Of a stretch of 64,000 nucleotides of DNA, positions 25,926 to 36,325 are shown one piece after another (the stretch's first letter is position 1; each line of letters opens with the position of its first letter). The position numbers and the translations under genes were made by a program. The DNA is from Strix aluco (Eukaryota > Chordata > Aves > Strigiformes > Strigidae). Below the pieces are notes generated by a model, which was not told the origin of the DNA, did no database searches, and worked only from the letters and a program-made list of their open reading frames with translations. The stretch spans positions 14,106,920-14,170,919 of the forward strand of contig NC_133938.1 in assembly GCF_031877795.1 (NCBI RefSeq), written 5' to 3'.

Positions 25926-28900
25926 CCTGTAACCTGCATCCCTCCCCTACCTCCTCCCCCAAACCCTTCAGCTTCTCTGCAGTAGCAATGAGTGATGAAC
26001 TTCAGACTGAGTACTATGTAGGCTGTAATATGTAAACTACTTCACATGCAAGTAGGTGTGGGGCATGATCACAGCTCTTGAGGAGTTGTACAGGCCTCTT
26101 ATGACCTTCAGCTGTGCCTCCTGCAGGGTTGAGGCTACTAAAACCTCTGTGAAAGGTCTCCAGGCCACTGAACCTGCCTAGCAATAAATTGTTAGATTTT
26201 CCTTCCACCCTTCTGCCAAAGTTAATGGTTTAGAATGGATTAGAATTCCCCCTTTTAAAGAAAACCACAAAAAATAGTATTTTAAATATGATTTGCCTCT
26301 CTTCTTAATTAACTTCTTAATTAGAAGAATCCTGGATTAGTAACTAATTTGATGAGTTACCTTTCTCAATAACATCACCCTTTACCATATTCCTTAAGTG
26401 AAAACTTTTTTCATTTAACAGCATTTCACCCTTCTTCTGAGCCACAATTAAAAGTAATACATAGACCACACCTCCCAAAGAAAGGAATTCAAAATCACAT
26501 AATTAAAAAGAGAAATGAAAAATGTCTCTTTAAAACCACTGATCATAACTAGTGCATTCATTGTTTGGTGTTTTAATTCTGTAACTATTTATTGAAATTT
26601 GAGAGAATATGATTTTTTTTTTGTTTGTGAAACTGGTGAATTCTGAAGGGAGAGTTCTCTACCTGTCAGCTAGATCAGAAACTAGGTGGTAAGGTAATAT
26701 GGCATGACTACTAGAACTTGCATTGAACCCAGTGAACTAAGGGGCATTGATTTTAAGTAAATTATTTCTTTGAAGTCACTGTAGAAATTCTGTTTGCAAC
26801 CAATAGAACAATATGACCCTTTAGTTTCAAAATATCCTTTAGAAGTGCTTAATCTATCAAAACTTCACATATTAAATCCTTAAACATGTGTACAAGCAAA
26901 GAAACCAAATAACACCACAGAAGTTGAAGGCATACAGCGGGCATATTGTTAATGAGATCTATTCGTGTAATGGACTTATTTTGGCCATTATGTCACATGG
27001 CATAAATATAATAGGTTAGGACAATTTGAAGGAAATGATTTCTTTATTTAATTTGACTTGAGTAGAATGATTGAAGAGAATACTTGATGAAAGATTTCTT
27101 CTGACTTGATTTTGCAGTGTCTCCATTCTGGAGAATGGAAGAGAAAAGGAGTTAATATGGCTCAGCATTTAGTATCACTTTGTAGATTGTTTGTTCTCAT
27201 GTGTCAGAATATTAAAGAGGTGAGTCATAAGAGAGAACATTTTGTCCCACATATTTAAAATGAACAAAAGAAAATTACACTGTTATTGTTATGGGTAGAA
27301 CAGTACTTCCAGTCTTGATTAAGCCCTCTCACTGCAAATTATCCCCACCTGACCAGGCAAGATTCATGTTAGTAGTGGCGATATGTGGCTCCTCTGGCCA
27401 TTTAAGGATTTGTGTCTATGGTAGCACAAAAAATGGGGACTTTATACAATTGTAAAGGAGATAACCCTTGATTCTGAAACGTCATATTGAACTTTAAAAA
27501 ATATATTTCTGACTGTTAAATCTACTCTTCATTAAATTCTTGAAGGGAATGCTTGCAAATTTGTGGATTTATAGGAAAAACATCCTCAGATTATTTCATA
27601 GTCAATATTTAAAAAGTAGTTAAAAGATGTTTCAGAGACAACCTGCTGCTATTCTGTTCCTCTTCCCTCATTTCTAAGGGGCATACTTGTACGAGGTAGT
27701 GCAAAAACTGTATATAAGAAAGAATCAATCTACACGCAGAAGGATCCTAACCATCTCCTGTGTATTCCTTGTAGTGACTTAACAGAAAAAAAAAGGTATC
27801 AAGAAAGTACCAGATACACAAGGTTTGCAAGTGAAGAAGAAAGAAGGGGAATTAATGTCCTCCAATTCTTTGTTATAACCAAGTTAGGCATTGTATGTAG
27901 TAATCAAATAATTTTAGAGTGACAGTATGTGATTAAGATGAAAGTGTATCACTAAATAGGAACAAATTCAAAACAATAAACTGTCATAATGAAAGGCTTC
28001 ACTAGCCACTTCTAATATTTAGCATTGGTTGGCATGATCTGTTAGTGAATCATCTGACGGATAAGCAGCATCTTCATTTTTATGTTTATGCAAACATTGC
28101 TAAGAACAAATGTGAATAAGGCAGTAAAGAATCGTTTTGTTGTTGTATTGCATATCCGGGTGTATTGCAAATATTCTGACTTAGACTGGAAACTTCTGGG
28201 TTTAGTAACTTTTTCCACTTAAAGTTTTGTCTGCGTATTTGATAGCTGGATGATGGATGCTTGAGCTCTCTCCTCTGCTAACACGGTTTGACCACAGCGA
28301 CTAGGTCAAATTCAGTTGTTTCAGAAATTTAGCTGATGTTTTTGGTCTGCTCATCAAGGAATTGCTTTTCAGGTCTGATGGTATCTCAGAAACAATCTGT
28401 TTATTTGGTACCAATAAGGTCATCAGCCATTTTGCAGCAAAATTCCTTGGCTAAAGGAATGCCTCTGAAGGGACTTCTTGGACTCTTCTTGTGACAGGCT
28501 CAAGACCTATATTAAAACAGAGAATCTGTCTTTGCTCTTCCTAGTGAAAAGAGCTACAATGCAAATATGAACATCACAAATTCTAGCAAAACTCTGCACC
28601 CCGCCCCCCCCCCAAACTTCATAAGGAAACAGTGAATATTTCGCCTTTGTGCTGTCTACAGCAACTCTTACCTCATCTACCAGGAGGCATGTCTCATTAT
28701 CAAGAAGCAAAGAATTGAACTTCCTTGCTGATAGGGATGTTTAGAAAATAAAACACCATTATCCACAGCTGTACTTCCAGTAAGAGCAAACAGTCCATTT
28801 TCAGATATCAGCAGGTAGAAATCTCAGCAGAAGGATGAATGTTTGTTGTTATGATTCCTGATGACCTTTCTTGTTTTTATTCCACTCTGATAGTGAATGC

Positions 28901-29745
28901 CTACTGGCATGTTGGTGTTTTTAACCTCCTGAACTGATTTGGGGCTTGTTACAAAACACCATTAATTTATATTTAACTACCTAGGAATTTCCTCCTTTAG
29001 CTGCATTGGCCAGTGTCCCAATTCAGGCAGTACTTATGCCAGAATTTGTGACTGCTTTACGAACTACTTCATGGTGAGGCATGAAGGTCAGAGTGGCAGT
29101 TATCTGAATGACAAAGCCATGGATGAGCTGTTCAGTACGTTCTGCTGAACCATACTTTTTTTAATCAGATAATCGTTTCAATATATTTCAAAATGAGTAC
29201 TTTGAATATGACAGGATACTGAAAGTTTGTATTTTATCCACCCTCCTCAAGAATCAAGAAACCCAGAATCCTGAGACCAGATCTTTGAGGAGACATATTG
29301 CAACTTCCATTGCTTGCTTCAGGTACCTACACTGTCTAACTGCACACCAATATGATAGTGCATGTGTTCTTATAAAATGTCTATTTTCTAGCTTGGGCAG
29401 AAACTTACACAGTTTTTCTTAATGCTATTAAGCCAATACATAAATCAGAAACTATACCTGATTTTGAAAGGGGACACGACAGTCATGTAGTGCTTTCAAG
29501 AAAGCTTTATTTGTTTAATTTACATGAGCCTTCAAATGCTTAAGAATTGGTGACATCCTTTATTGTGCCCTTTTTTTCTTTTTATGATGTACATCATCAC
29601 CTTCCATATTACTGACCTAATTTTCTGCCTATATTTTCCAGACATGAGGTGCAACTAATTTCTAAAGCAAAATCAGCCTTGATCAGTCTTAACTGTTTCA
29701 TGAAATGATATTGCGAATTGTCCTTCACTTATATGTGATTTAAAA

Positions 29746-30036
29746 TCACAGTCTCTTCAGAAATCTGCTGTAAAACCAAGTCAACAACCTCCAAATAGAC
29801 ATGTAAATTATTCTTAATTTTCTAATAATGGGAATACTGAATAATGCCACTAAAAATACAAGAAGAATTAGTAATGCTAGTGTTCTTAAGGAGTGAGTCA
29901 GACTTTCAGGAGTGATTTTTTCATTTCCATGTTTCTGCTGTCTGCCTATTGCTAACTTCAGAACAGAGCAAGCCTCTGCCCAACTCACCTCTCCATATTG
30001 TTTATTGGCCTCTTGAAGCTCATCATTTGCATTCAT
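29746..30036 (-). CDS. Small ORF with one predicted membrane span; reality uncertain
   Basis: A 96-codon frame opens with a true ATG (minus strand, 30036-30034) and ends in TGA. Residues 1-46 are polar and charged (MNANDELQEANKQYGE...), about residues 51-72 form a hydrophobic stretch (LALLILLVFLVALFSIPII), and the last 25 residues are aromatic and basic, ending FLKRL. That layout would suit a single-pass membrane peptide. I do not recognise a family. Chance frames of similar length are common in this window, and the codons GAG GTG AGT near residue 16 also read as a strong splice donor, so it may be noise or part of an unannotated exon. Confidence 0.15.
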   Translation of the reverse strand: MNANDELQEANKQYGEVSWAEACSVLKLAIGRQQKHGNEKITPESLTHSLRTLALLILLVFLVALFSIPIIRKLRIIYMSIWRLLTWFYSRFLKRL

Positions 30037-32913
30037 TTTTTAATTTTTTTTTCTCAGTCATACAATATTTAGAATGGTGTGTATGCATCATAAATGTATA
30101 ATATCACCTGACGTAAATCCCATCCACTCTAAATCTCCTTTCTTATCTTCATCTGAATACCTGCTTTTTCATTTGAATACTTCATTCATCTTGTATAGTC
30201 AGATCTTTGATAGAAGTTGCTCCATGGGGTTGGCAGGGATAACACCAATTCCAGAGGAGAAGGAAGTCCTGAAAGACTGCTGATTTTGAAGAAGTGGAAG
30301 ACAGTAACTCTAACCCTTCATGGCAATGAGTGCTGTAGGACTCTCTGTCAATGTCTGTGAGCTCAGAAGTCTTGTCTTGAACAATGACGGCCTGAACAAT
30401 GTGACATTTAACTGAAGGATTTTCACTGACAGTTTTATTTGACTGAGGTGCCCCAAATCTGATCCTATTTTATTAATTTCCATATATAGTTATTTTGATT
30501 TACTACTTTTGTCTCTTAAAGACTATTATATCACTGATATTTCACTAAACGCGATTAGTTGGAAAGATGACATTTACTGTTGTCATGTACAAAGAAAAAA
30601 AGAGTTTTCAGTGTTTTGCAGCAAGAACTGTGAATAATGTAAAAGTATATAGTAACCTGAAGGCTGCACAAGAAATTTAAGAGAAGATGACAAAAGAGGA
30701 AGAGATACTGTTTATATTTGCATTCTACCACCTTTGATATTGCTACTGAAATGTTTACTTGGAATTGGATGTTTACAGGAATTAAAAATGCTGACCATTG
30801 GTCACTATGAAAAACTTAGTTACGCTTGTGTCATTGCCAGTTTTCACTCCTCCAACATCTTCTGAAGTCACCATCCTACTTAGCCATAAGACCACAAAGT
30901 CATCTAATTCTAGAGTAGCCATTATTTCAGTTATTCTTTAGCAGGAGCACACAAATGTGTTCAGGGCTGAGCTGCAGACATATCTGTCCTGTTTATGTTG
31001 ATGCTTAACATGCCTACTGCTTTGCTAACAGTACGAAACTGTGATGTAGCACTTTGTGTAGCTGTACAGGTTGTCTGAAAAGAGAGATGGAAGTTTATAT
31101 ATTTACTTTCCTAACACTATTTCTTGCTCTCTTTTCCCCACCTCTGCAGCAATTGAAATGTCACTCTCCCTCCTTTTAGCAGACCACTGCTTTTCTCAGG
31201 ATGCATTCTACAAGGGAGTTTTCCTTTCTTACTCTAACTACATTTTTATAAGCACACTGAAACATCTGTCTTGAGGTTTTTCTGTTCTTTTCTTTGGCTT
31301 GATCTACCTGATAATGGCATTTTAGCTTCTACCTCCCAGACTTCAGGGTCTTTAAGTACCAGCTTCATTGCTTCTTTTCAAACAGAATTGCCCCCCATTT
31401 CAGGGGGAATGGGTGAAGAAATCTGGCTAGGAAGGAAGGGCACAGTGCAAGCTGTTTGTAGTTTGAGATCTCCGTCTCCATTTATTTCTGGGCAGGGAAA
31501 CATAAAATACTCTTTTCCTCTGAACTTTAATGGGCAAGAATATATTTTGAGAGGTTTTTATATTTTATTGTTGTCTTAAAAAGAATTTCTGGGCATTTAT
31601 AGGTCCCAGTCAGACCAAATTGACCATTTTTGCTCATTGTATGATAAGATGCCAAAATCTGAGTGTTTTGAGGAAGGTGGCCATTGCATGGTGCTTTTAA
31701 CTGTTTATGTATGTGACTTGAGATACTATTTGAAAGAATGGATTTAGCTCGCCTGTATTACTTCACTGGTGGATTAGGGAGAGGCAAATTATATCCATAG
31801 TCTTCATGATATGAAGGTAAGTAAAAGGTGTAACAGGTTTGAGTATTTTAATTTTTAAATAATTGCCTTGTGGAGCTAGGAGTAGTACAACACAAGGCTG
31901 TGTCAATGGACACAAATGCAAGCTCTCCATCATTCTTGCCCATGACAAATTCTGTAATACTTTACAGTTTGATATTTTGACCTTGATTTTATATTTTGGT
32001 TTATTTCTGTAGTAAGAGTTTTTAATAAAAATTCCCATTCAGGCCTGCTTGGTAGTCCTGGACATTGATGGATGAAAGCACTTAGAAGTTATCTATAACT
32101 TCAAGTTGTAACAGCCTGAGTATGTGATGGGAAACGAAGAACCTTTGGATCTCGAGCCTTATCGGTAGTATCATTAACTCCTCCTCTGGCCGTGGTCTTG
32201 TCATGTTGCTCCGGTGGAGAAACGGGCCAAGGCGCACGGTTACCTCTGCACGGTCCGGGGGGTGCGAGGGGCGTGTGTCTGGTGATGCGCACAGCTGCCC
32301 CCGCGGGCAGCGCTCCTGGGGGCCACCCCGGCCCGAGCTCCCCGGTGCTGGCCGAGAGGGCGGTCGGGCAGGAGCACACGGAAAGTGCAGGGGGAGGCTG
32401 CGGCTGCGGACGGCTGCGGTCTCCCGGTTGCCCCGTGAGTGCGACTGCTGTGGCTGCAGCACCGTGGGGCAAGAGCTCATCCTGCCCGGCTGGGGTGGCC
32501 CCGTCGCCCGGCGCCGTGATGTGACACGGCAGCCTGGCCCTCCCCGCCGGAGACACCTCTGGGCACCCCGGCACAGCGGGGCCGGAGGCTCCGCGCTGGC
32601 GTGCGAGGGGCGAGCTCCCTGCGCCGCAACCTGCTCCCGCGGCGGGGGGCGGCCTGACCTCAGGGCCTTCACCTCCCGGGGACAACGCCGAGCGCCCGCG
32701 GGGCTGCCCCAGTTGCCCCGCAGCCCCCTCTAGAAGGGCCGGAGGGGGCAGGTGCCGCGTCCCCGGGCGCCCACGGACCCCCCCGCTGCGCAGCGCGGGG
32801 GGCAGCAGCGACCCCCGCGGCGCGACGGCACGGCCCTCCGGGGGGACGGCGACGGGCAGCCCGGCGGCCCCGGCGCTGGGGGTGGCCGGGCCCCGGGGTC
32901 GGGGGCGGCCGGC

Positions 32914-32929
32914 GGGGAGGGAGGGCGGG
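32914..32929 (+). promoter_or_regulatory. G-quadruplex motif in the CpG island
   Basis: The run reads GGGGAGGGAGGGCGGG: four G-tracts separated by single-base loops, the pattern that favours stable parallel quadruplexes. It lies on the non-template strand of PTGFR, about 180 bases before the best exon 1 donor. Formation in the cell is inferred. Confidence 0.6.
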
Positions 32930-32988
32930 AGGCCGAGGGGGGAGGCGAAGGGAGGGCGGGAGGCGGGCGGCGCCGGGGGGTTGGAGGC

Positions 32989-33012
32989 GGGGGGGGGGGG
33001 GGTGTGTGTGTG
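32989..33012. repeat. G14 tract followed by (TG)n
   Basis: Fourteen G bases (32989-33002) run directly into TGTGTGTGTG. It is a simple-sequence tract inside the promoter island that is likely to vary in length and to be hard to sequence. Confidence 0.9.
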
Positions 33013-33093
33013 AGGCGGGCCGGGCGGCGGCGGCCAGCGGGGCACCGCGCTGCGGGGCTGCGCCTCTCCCGGGCGCCGCAGAGCGAAGCGGAG

Positions 33094-33099
33094 GTGAGC
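33094..33099 (+). other. PTGFR: Candidate splice donor of non-coding exon 1
   Basis: GCGGAG|GTGAGCG at 33094 is the best match to a donor in the 3' half of the island. Spliced to the acceptor ending at 34253, it would remove an intron of about 1.16 kb. A weaker alternative is GGAG|GTACCG near 33455. No transcript evidence is available from the sequence alone. Confidence 0.45.
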
Positions 33100-34253
33100 G
33101 GCGGCGGGCCGGGGCCGGGGCCGAGGGAGCGGTGCGCGCCGGCGGGGCTAGGCGGCAGAAGCGCTGCGGAGCCGCGGGTCGGGGCCGGTACCAGTGCCGG
33201 CCGGTGGCACTTGTGCCCGGCGCGGCGGGCTTGCCCCGTCCCGCCCCCGGCGGCAGCGACGGGCACTTAAGGGCGCTGCCGGCGGCCGTCGGGAGCCCCG
33301 TGGGCTCGGGCGCGCTCCCCCGGGGCTGCCCACGTGCTCGCGCGGCCGCGGGGTCCGCTCTGGGAGGGGAGGCGAGGGGAGGGGGAGGCGGGCGCGGGCG
33401 TTCCGTGCGGGGAGTTTGCCGGCTCCGCTCCCCTTTTGCCGTCCTGAAGGATGGAGGTACCGGCTGGTCCCGGCGTAGCCGTGTCTGATGTAGCTCAGTG
33501 ATTGAGAGGCTTCGGCGGCTCTTTGTAATATGCGTTATTAAAGCTGCTCGTCCTTCTGCACGGGAAGTTTTTGCCAGCAGGAGTGTCTTGAGAGTATAGA
33601 CGGGAGATAAAGTGTAAAGAAACTTGTAGAATTGGCTTCTGAATAAGGGAGCGTCTGAAATTTAAGTTTGTGCTTCAGAGAGGGAGCTGGGAAGTTGGAG
33701 ACTTCAGTGTTGGTTAGGTTAAGGCTTTAGAACATTGAATTGTGAGAGGAAAATTACTTGGAAGATGTTAGGACATTGTTTTGAAAATAAATGCTTAACA
33801 GTGAGAAGAAAAACGGAGTGTGATTATCATCTCAAAACATTCCAGTTAGAGTATTTCACTTTTGACTGTGGTTGGGCTGATAAATACTTTCATTCTAGGA
33901 GTATGTTGCAAAAGCATTTGTTTATATATGTAGTTTAACCACCAGCATGTTTTGTACGGTTTCTCTGATTATATGTACATAAGCGTTCTATATTTTATAC
34001 ATTATTTTGTATATCTTATATATGCAGAGACTATAAAGATACTGTACGCTATATCTGCATTGTATAATGCATGCAGATAATTGTTTTATCCTGTGACTGA
34101 TGTGCTTAAAATATGACACCATATCATATCACTCAGAAAAAAGGGAAATTAGATTTGTACCACAGACTAATATTATGGAATTTCTGCTTCAAATGTCATT
34201 TGAACAGTGGTATGCCTTTTACAGTGTGTGTATATTTGTTTTTAATATTGCAG
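33100..34253 (+). other. PTGFR: Probable intron 1 of PTGFR
   Basis: The first 390 bases are still CpG island. The rest is AT-rich with no coding potential. It ends in a T-rich tract and TTTTTAATATTGCAG, with the AG at 34252-34253. Confidence 0.5.
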
Positions 34254-34289
34254 ATGCCTTTTGATTGCAAGACTGCTGAAATGTTTTGA
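34254..34289 (+). promoter_or_regulatory. PTGFR: Upstream ORF in the PTGFR 5' UTR (11 codons)
   Basis: An ATG forms the first three bases after the predicted exon 2 acceptor and encodes MPFDCKTAEMF before TGA at 34287-34289. The stop falls 23 bases before the receptor ATG at 34313 and in another frame, so ribosomes must reinitiate or leak past it. If exon 1 ends at 33093, position -3 of this ATG is G, a moderate context. A second in-frame ATG lies at 34281. It exists only if this acceptor is the one used. Confidence 0.5.
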
Positions 34290-34312
34290 GGGCTGCCTCT
34301 CCTTTCCTAACC

Positions 34313-35101
34313 ATGAACAGTTCAAAATCACCAGGGCTGGCTGGATTTGGAATCTTGAAAAACACAACTTGCCACACGGAGAAGAAGATTTCAGTTTTCT
34401 TTTCGATAATCTTCATGACGGTGGGAATTTTGTCCAATAGTCTTGCAATAGCAATTCTCCTGAAGGCATATCAGAGGTTTAGACAGAAATCAAAAGCCTC
34501 CTTTTTGCTTCTTGCTAGTGGTTTGGTCGTCACAGATCTCTTCGGCCATCTCATCAATGGAGCCATTGCGGTGTTTGTGTATGCATCAGATAAAGACTGG
34601 ATTCGATTTAACCAGTCCAACATTCTTTGCAGTGTTTTTGGCATCTGCATGGTTTTCTTTGGTTTGTGCCCGCTCTTCCTGGGCAGTGTGATGGCTGTTG
34701 AACGGTGCATTGGAGTCACTAAGCCAATATTTCACTCTACAAAAATGACTTCTAAACATGTGAAAATGATGTTGACTATGGTATGTCTGTTTGCTGTTCT
34801 TATAGCTTTGCTGCCTATTCTTAGGTTTAGAGCCTATCAAATTCAAGCATCGAGGACCTGGTGCTTCTATAAAACAGAACATGTTGAGGACTGGGAAGAC
34901 AGATTTTATCTCTTACTTTTTTCTTGCCTTGGGTTACTGGCCCTTGCTATTTCATTCTTGTGCAATGCTGTCACAGGAATTACCCTCTTAAGAGTCAAAT
35001 TTAAAAGTCAACAAAGACAAGGCAGATCTCATCATTTTGAAATGATCATTCAGCTCTTGGCTATAATGTGTGTTTCTTGCATTTGCTGGAGTCCATTCCT
35101 G
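34313..35101 (+). CDS. PTGFR: Prostaglandin F2-alpha receptor (FP), coding exon 1: N-terminus to TM6
   Basis: This exon encodes residues 1-263 of the FP prostanoid receptor, a rhodopsin-family GPCR of the plasma membrane that binds PGF2-alpha and signals mainly through Gq and calcium. The ATG at 34313 has A at -3 and starts MNSSKSPG, as in known FP receptors. N-glycosylation sequons sit at N2 and N17. Approximate spans are TM1 26-50, TM2 62-90, TM3 106-130, TM4 150-170, TM5 197-225 and TM6 241-263. Visible family marks are N42, D75, the C106-C184 disulfide pair, ERC at 130-132 in place of DRY, and the prostanoid signature TWCF at 182-185. The exon ends at L263 in phase 0 before GTAAGAG; this TM6 splice point is the known position in PTGFR. 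A non-ATG extension upstream is not needed. Confidence 0.97.
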
Positions 35102-36310
35102 GTAAGAGCCTAATGTGTTTGCCAATTTTTAATGCACATCACTGTATAAAAGTAATACTTTTTTATCTCCAGGTTTTAAGGTGCTTTTAGCTGCGATAAC
35201 AGCTCCATTCACTCTTCTGTGTATTAATTTTACAGCATAGTGCCCAGAATATATGTACCTGTGCATCTATAACAAAAATGGTAATTATTCTCCACTTCTA
35301 ATCAGAAGCAAAATACACTGAGTAGGATAAATATGTAGGGACTGTGAGGACAGTATTTCCCGTGCTGTGAAGCAGACAGTGGTAGCAGAATGGGGGCTAG
35401 AATAAATCAGAGCAAATACTGAGCTTGTTCAAAAGTTCAGTGAAATTTTGGAGTGGCAAGTCTGCTTAGTTTGTACTGTGGTTCATATAATTTTTTATTT
35501 ATGGTATTCTGTTGTTATTATTACAGTTTACAGCTACTGTGTTATGGAAGATAACAGTTAAGAACATAAAAATCCTCTACTCCATTAGCAGGGTATTAAA
35601 GGTATTAAGGTTTTAGAGTCATGTTAAAAACCAGTGGTTGGCAGTGGGTTAAAATAAAAATTTGGTTTAGACCTAACCAAGCTGGGTTTGTAATCTGGAC
35701 AGATACTAGGAAAACTGCTGCGTGCAGTTGGTGCGCTCTCTCAGCTGTCCTGGCTGTAACTTAGGTCTGCTTGCTGGTAACTGCTGTGACTCTTCCAAAG
35801 CGGTAAGTGTTGCTCATGTTAGCGTGTGCTCTGTCAGCGAGCAGGGTCAAAGGAAGCAGGATTATGATAGGGGAAGGATTTTGACAGCTCCTGTTGTATG
35901 ATGGCATTATAAAGCTGATATTAACTGTGAATCTTTTTACTGAAGAAAATTTTATTTTTTTACTAGGGTGAGAGAGGTTAAGTTGCAAATAATATGAGAT
36001 CTTAATTTCTTTCTTAGAAACAAGGTCCCATAGTTTTCCACTGATACGAATGAGGAGAAATTTTGGTTTGAGCTTACAAATATAGAAATTTAAATCTGAG
36101 ATCTGAATCAGATCCAGCTATATCTAATCTACTCACTGCCTATGGTATAGTATGGAGTTACCTGAACTAGTTCAAAATTAGATACTGATATTAGCTGCAG
36201 CAGTTGGGTATATCTGGCAGGTAGCATTGAATTAATAGGCTTCAAGGAGAGAGTCTGGATACAAATCTCTGATTCACTGAAATGCACAAAATCTCTTTTA
36301 CTTTTGTTCA

Positions 36311-36325
36311 ACACACACACACACA
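36311..36325. repeat. Short (AC)n microsatellite
   Basis: About seven and a half AC units in the large intron. Short, but perfect. Confidence 0.85.

Larger units (their letters stand above)
25021..32189. other. Intergenic DNA upstream of the CpG island
   Basis: AT-rich sequence. It holds an old SINE/LINE tail near 25826-25925 and a minus-strand ORF with a transmembrane profile at 29746-30036. No other exon, RNA gene or clear repeat is visible. Confidence 0.5.
32190..33480 (+). promoter_or_regulatory. PTGFR: CpG island and probable PTGFR promoter with exon 1
   Basis: The sequence changes sharply from AT-rich to very GC- and CpG-rich here and returns to AT-rich after about 33490. It contains GC-box-like GGGCGGG/CCCGCCCC motifs (for example near 33240), an E-box CACGTG at 33331-33336 and no clear TATA box. 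It ends less than 1 kb before the first coding exon of PTGFR on the same strand. Vertebrate PTGFR has a non-coding first exon, so the transcription start and exon 1 probably lie inside. Long open frames across this block on both strands reflect the scarcity of AT-rich stop codons, start at non-ATG codons and are not genes. The exact start site cannot be read from the sequence. Confidence 0.8.

Noticed and set aside
32082-33488. Long open frames of up to 314 codons on both strands across the GC-rich block
   Set aside because: They arise because stop codons are rare in very GC-rich DNA. The longest start at non-ATG codons, overlap one another on both strands, and give low-complexity Pro/Arg/Gly/Ala peptides.
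33487-33540. tRNA-like 5' half: GATGTAGCTCAGTGATTGAG resembles the A box of tRNA genes
   Set aside because: No B box (GGTTCGAATCC-like) follows at the right distance and no acceptor stem can be closed, so neither a tRNA gene nor a tRNA SINE is supported.
34286-34312. N-terminal extension of PTGFR starting at 34286
   Set aside because: It begins with TTG, and the conserved FP N-terminus starts at the ATG at 34313, which has A at -3.
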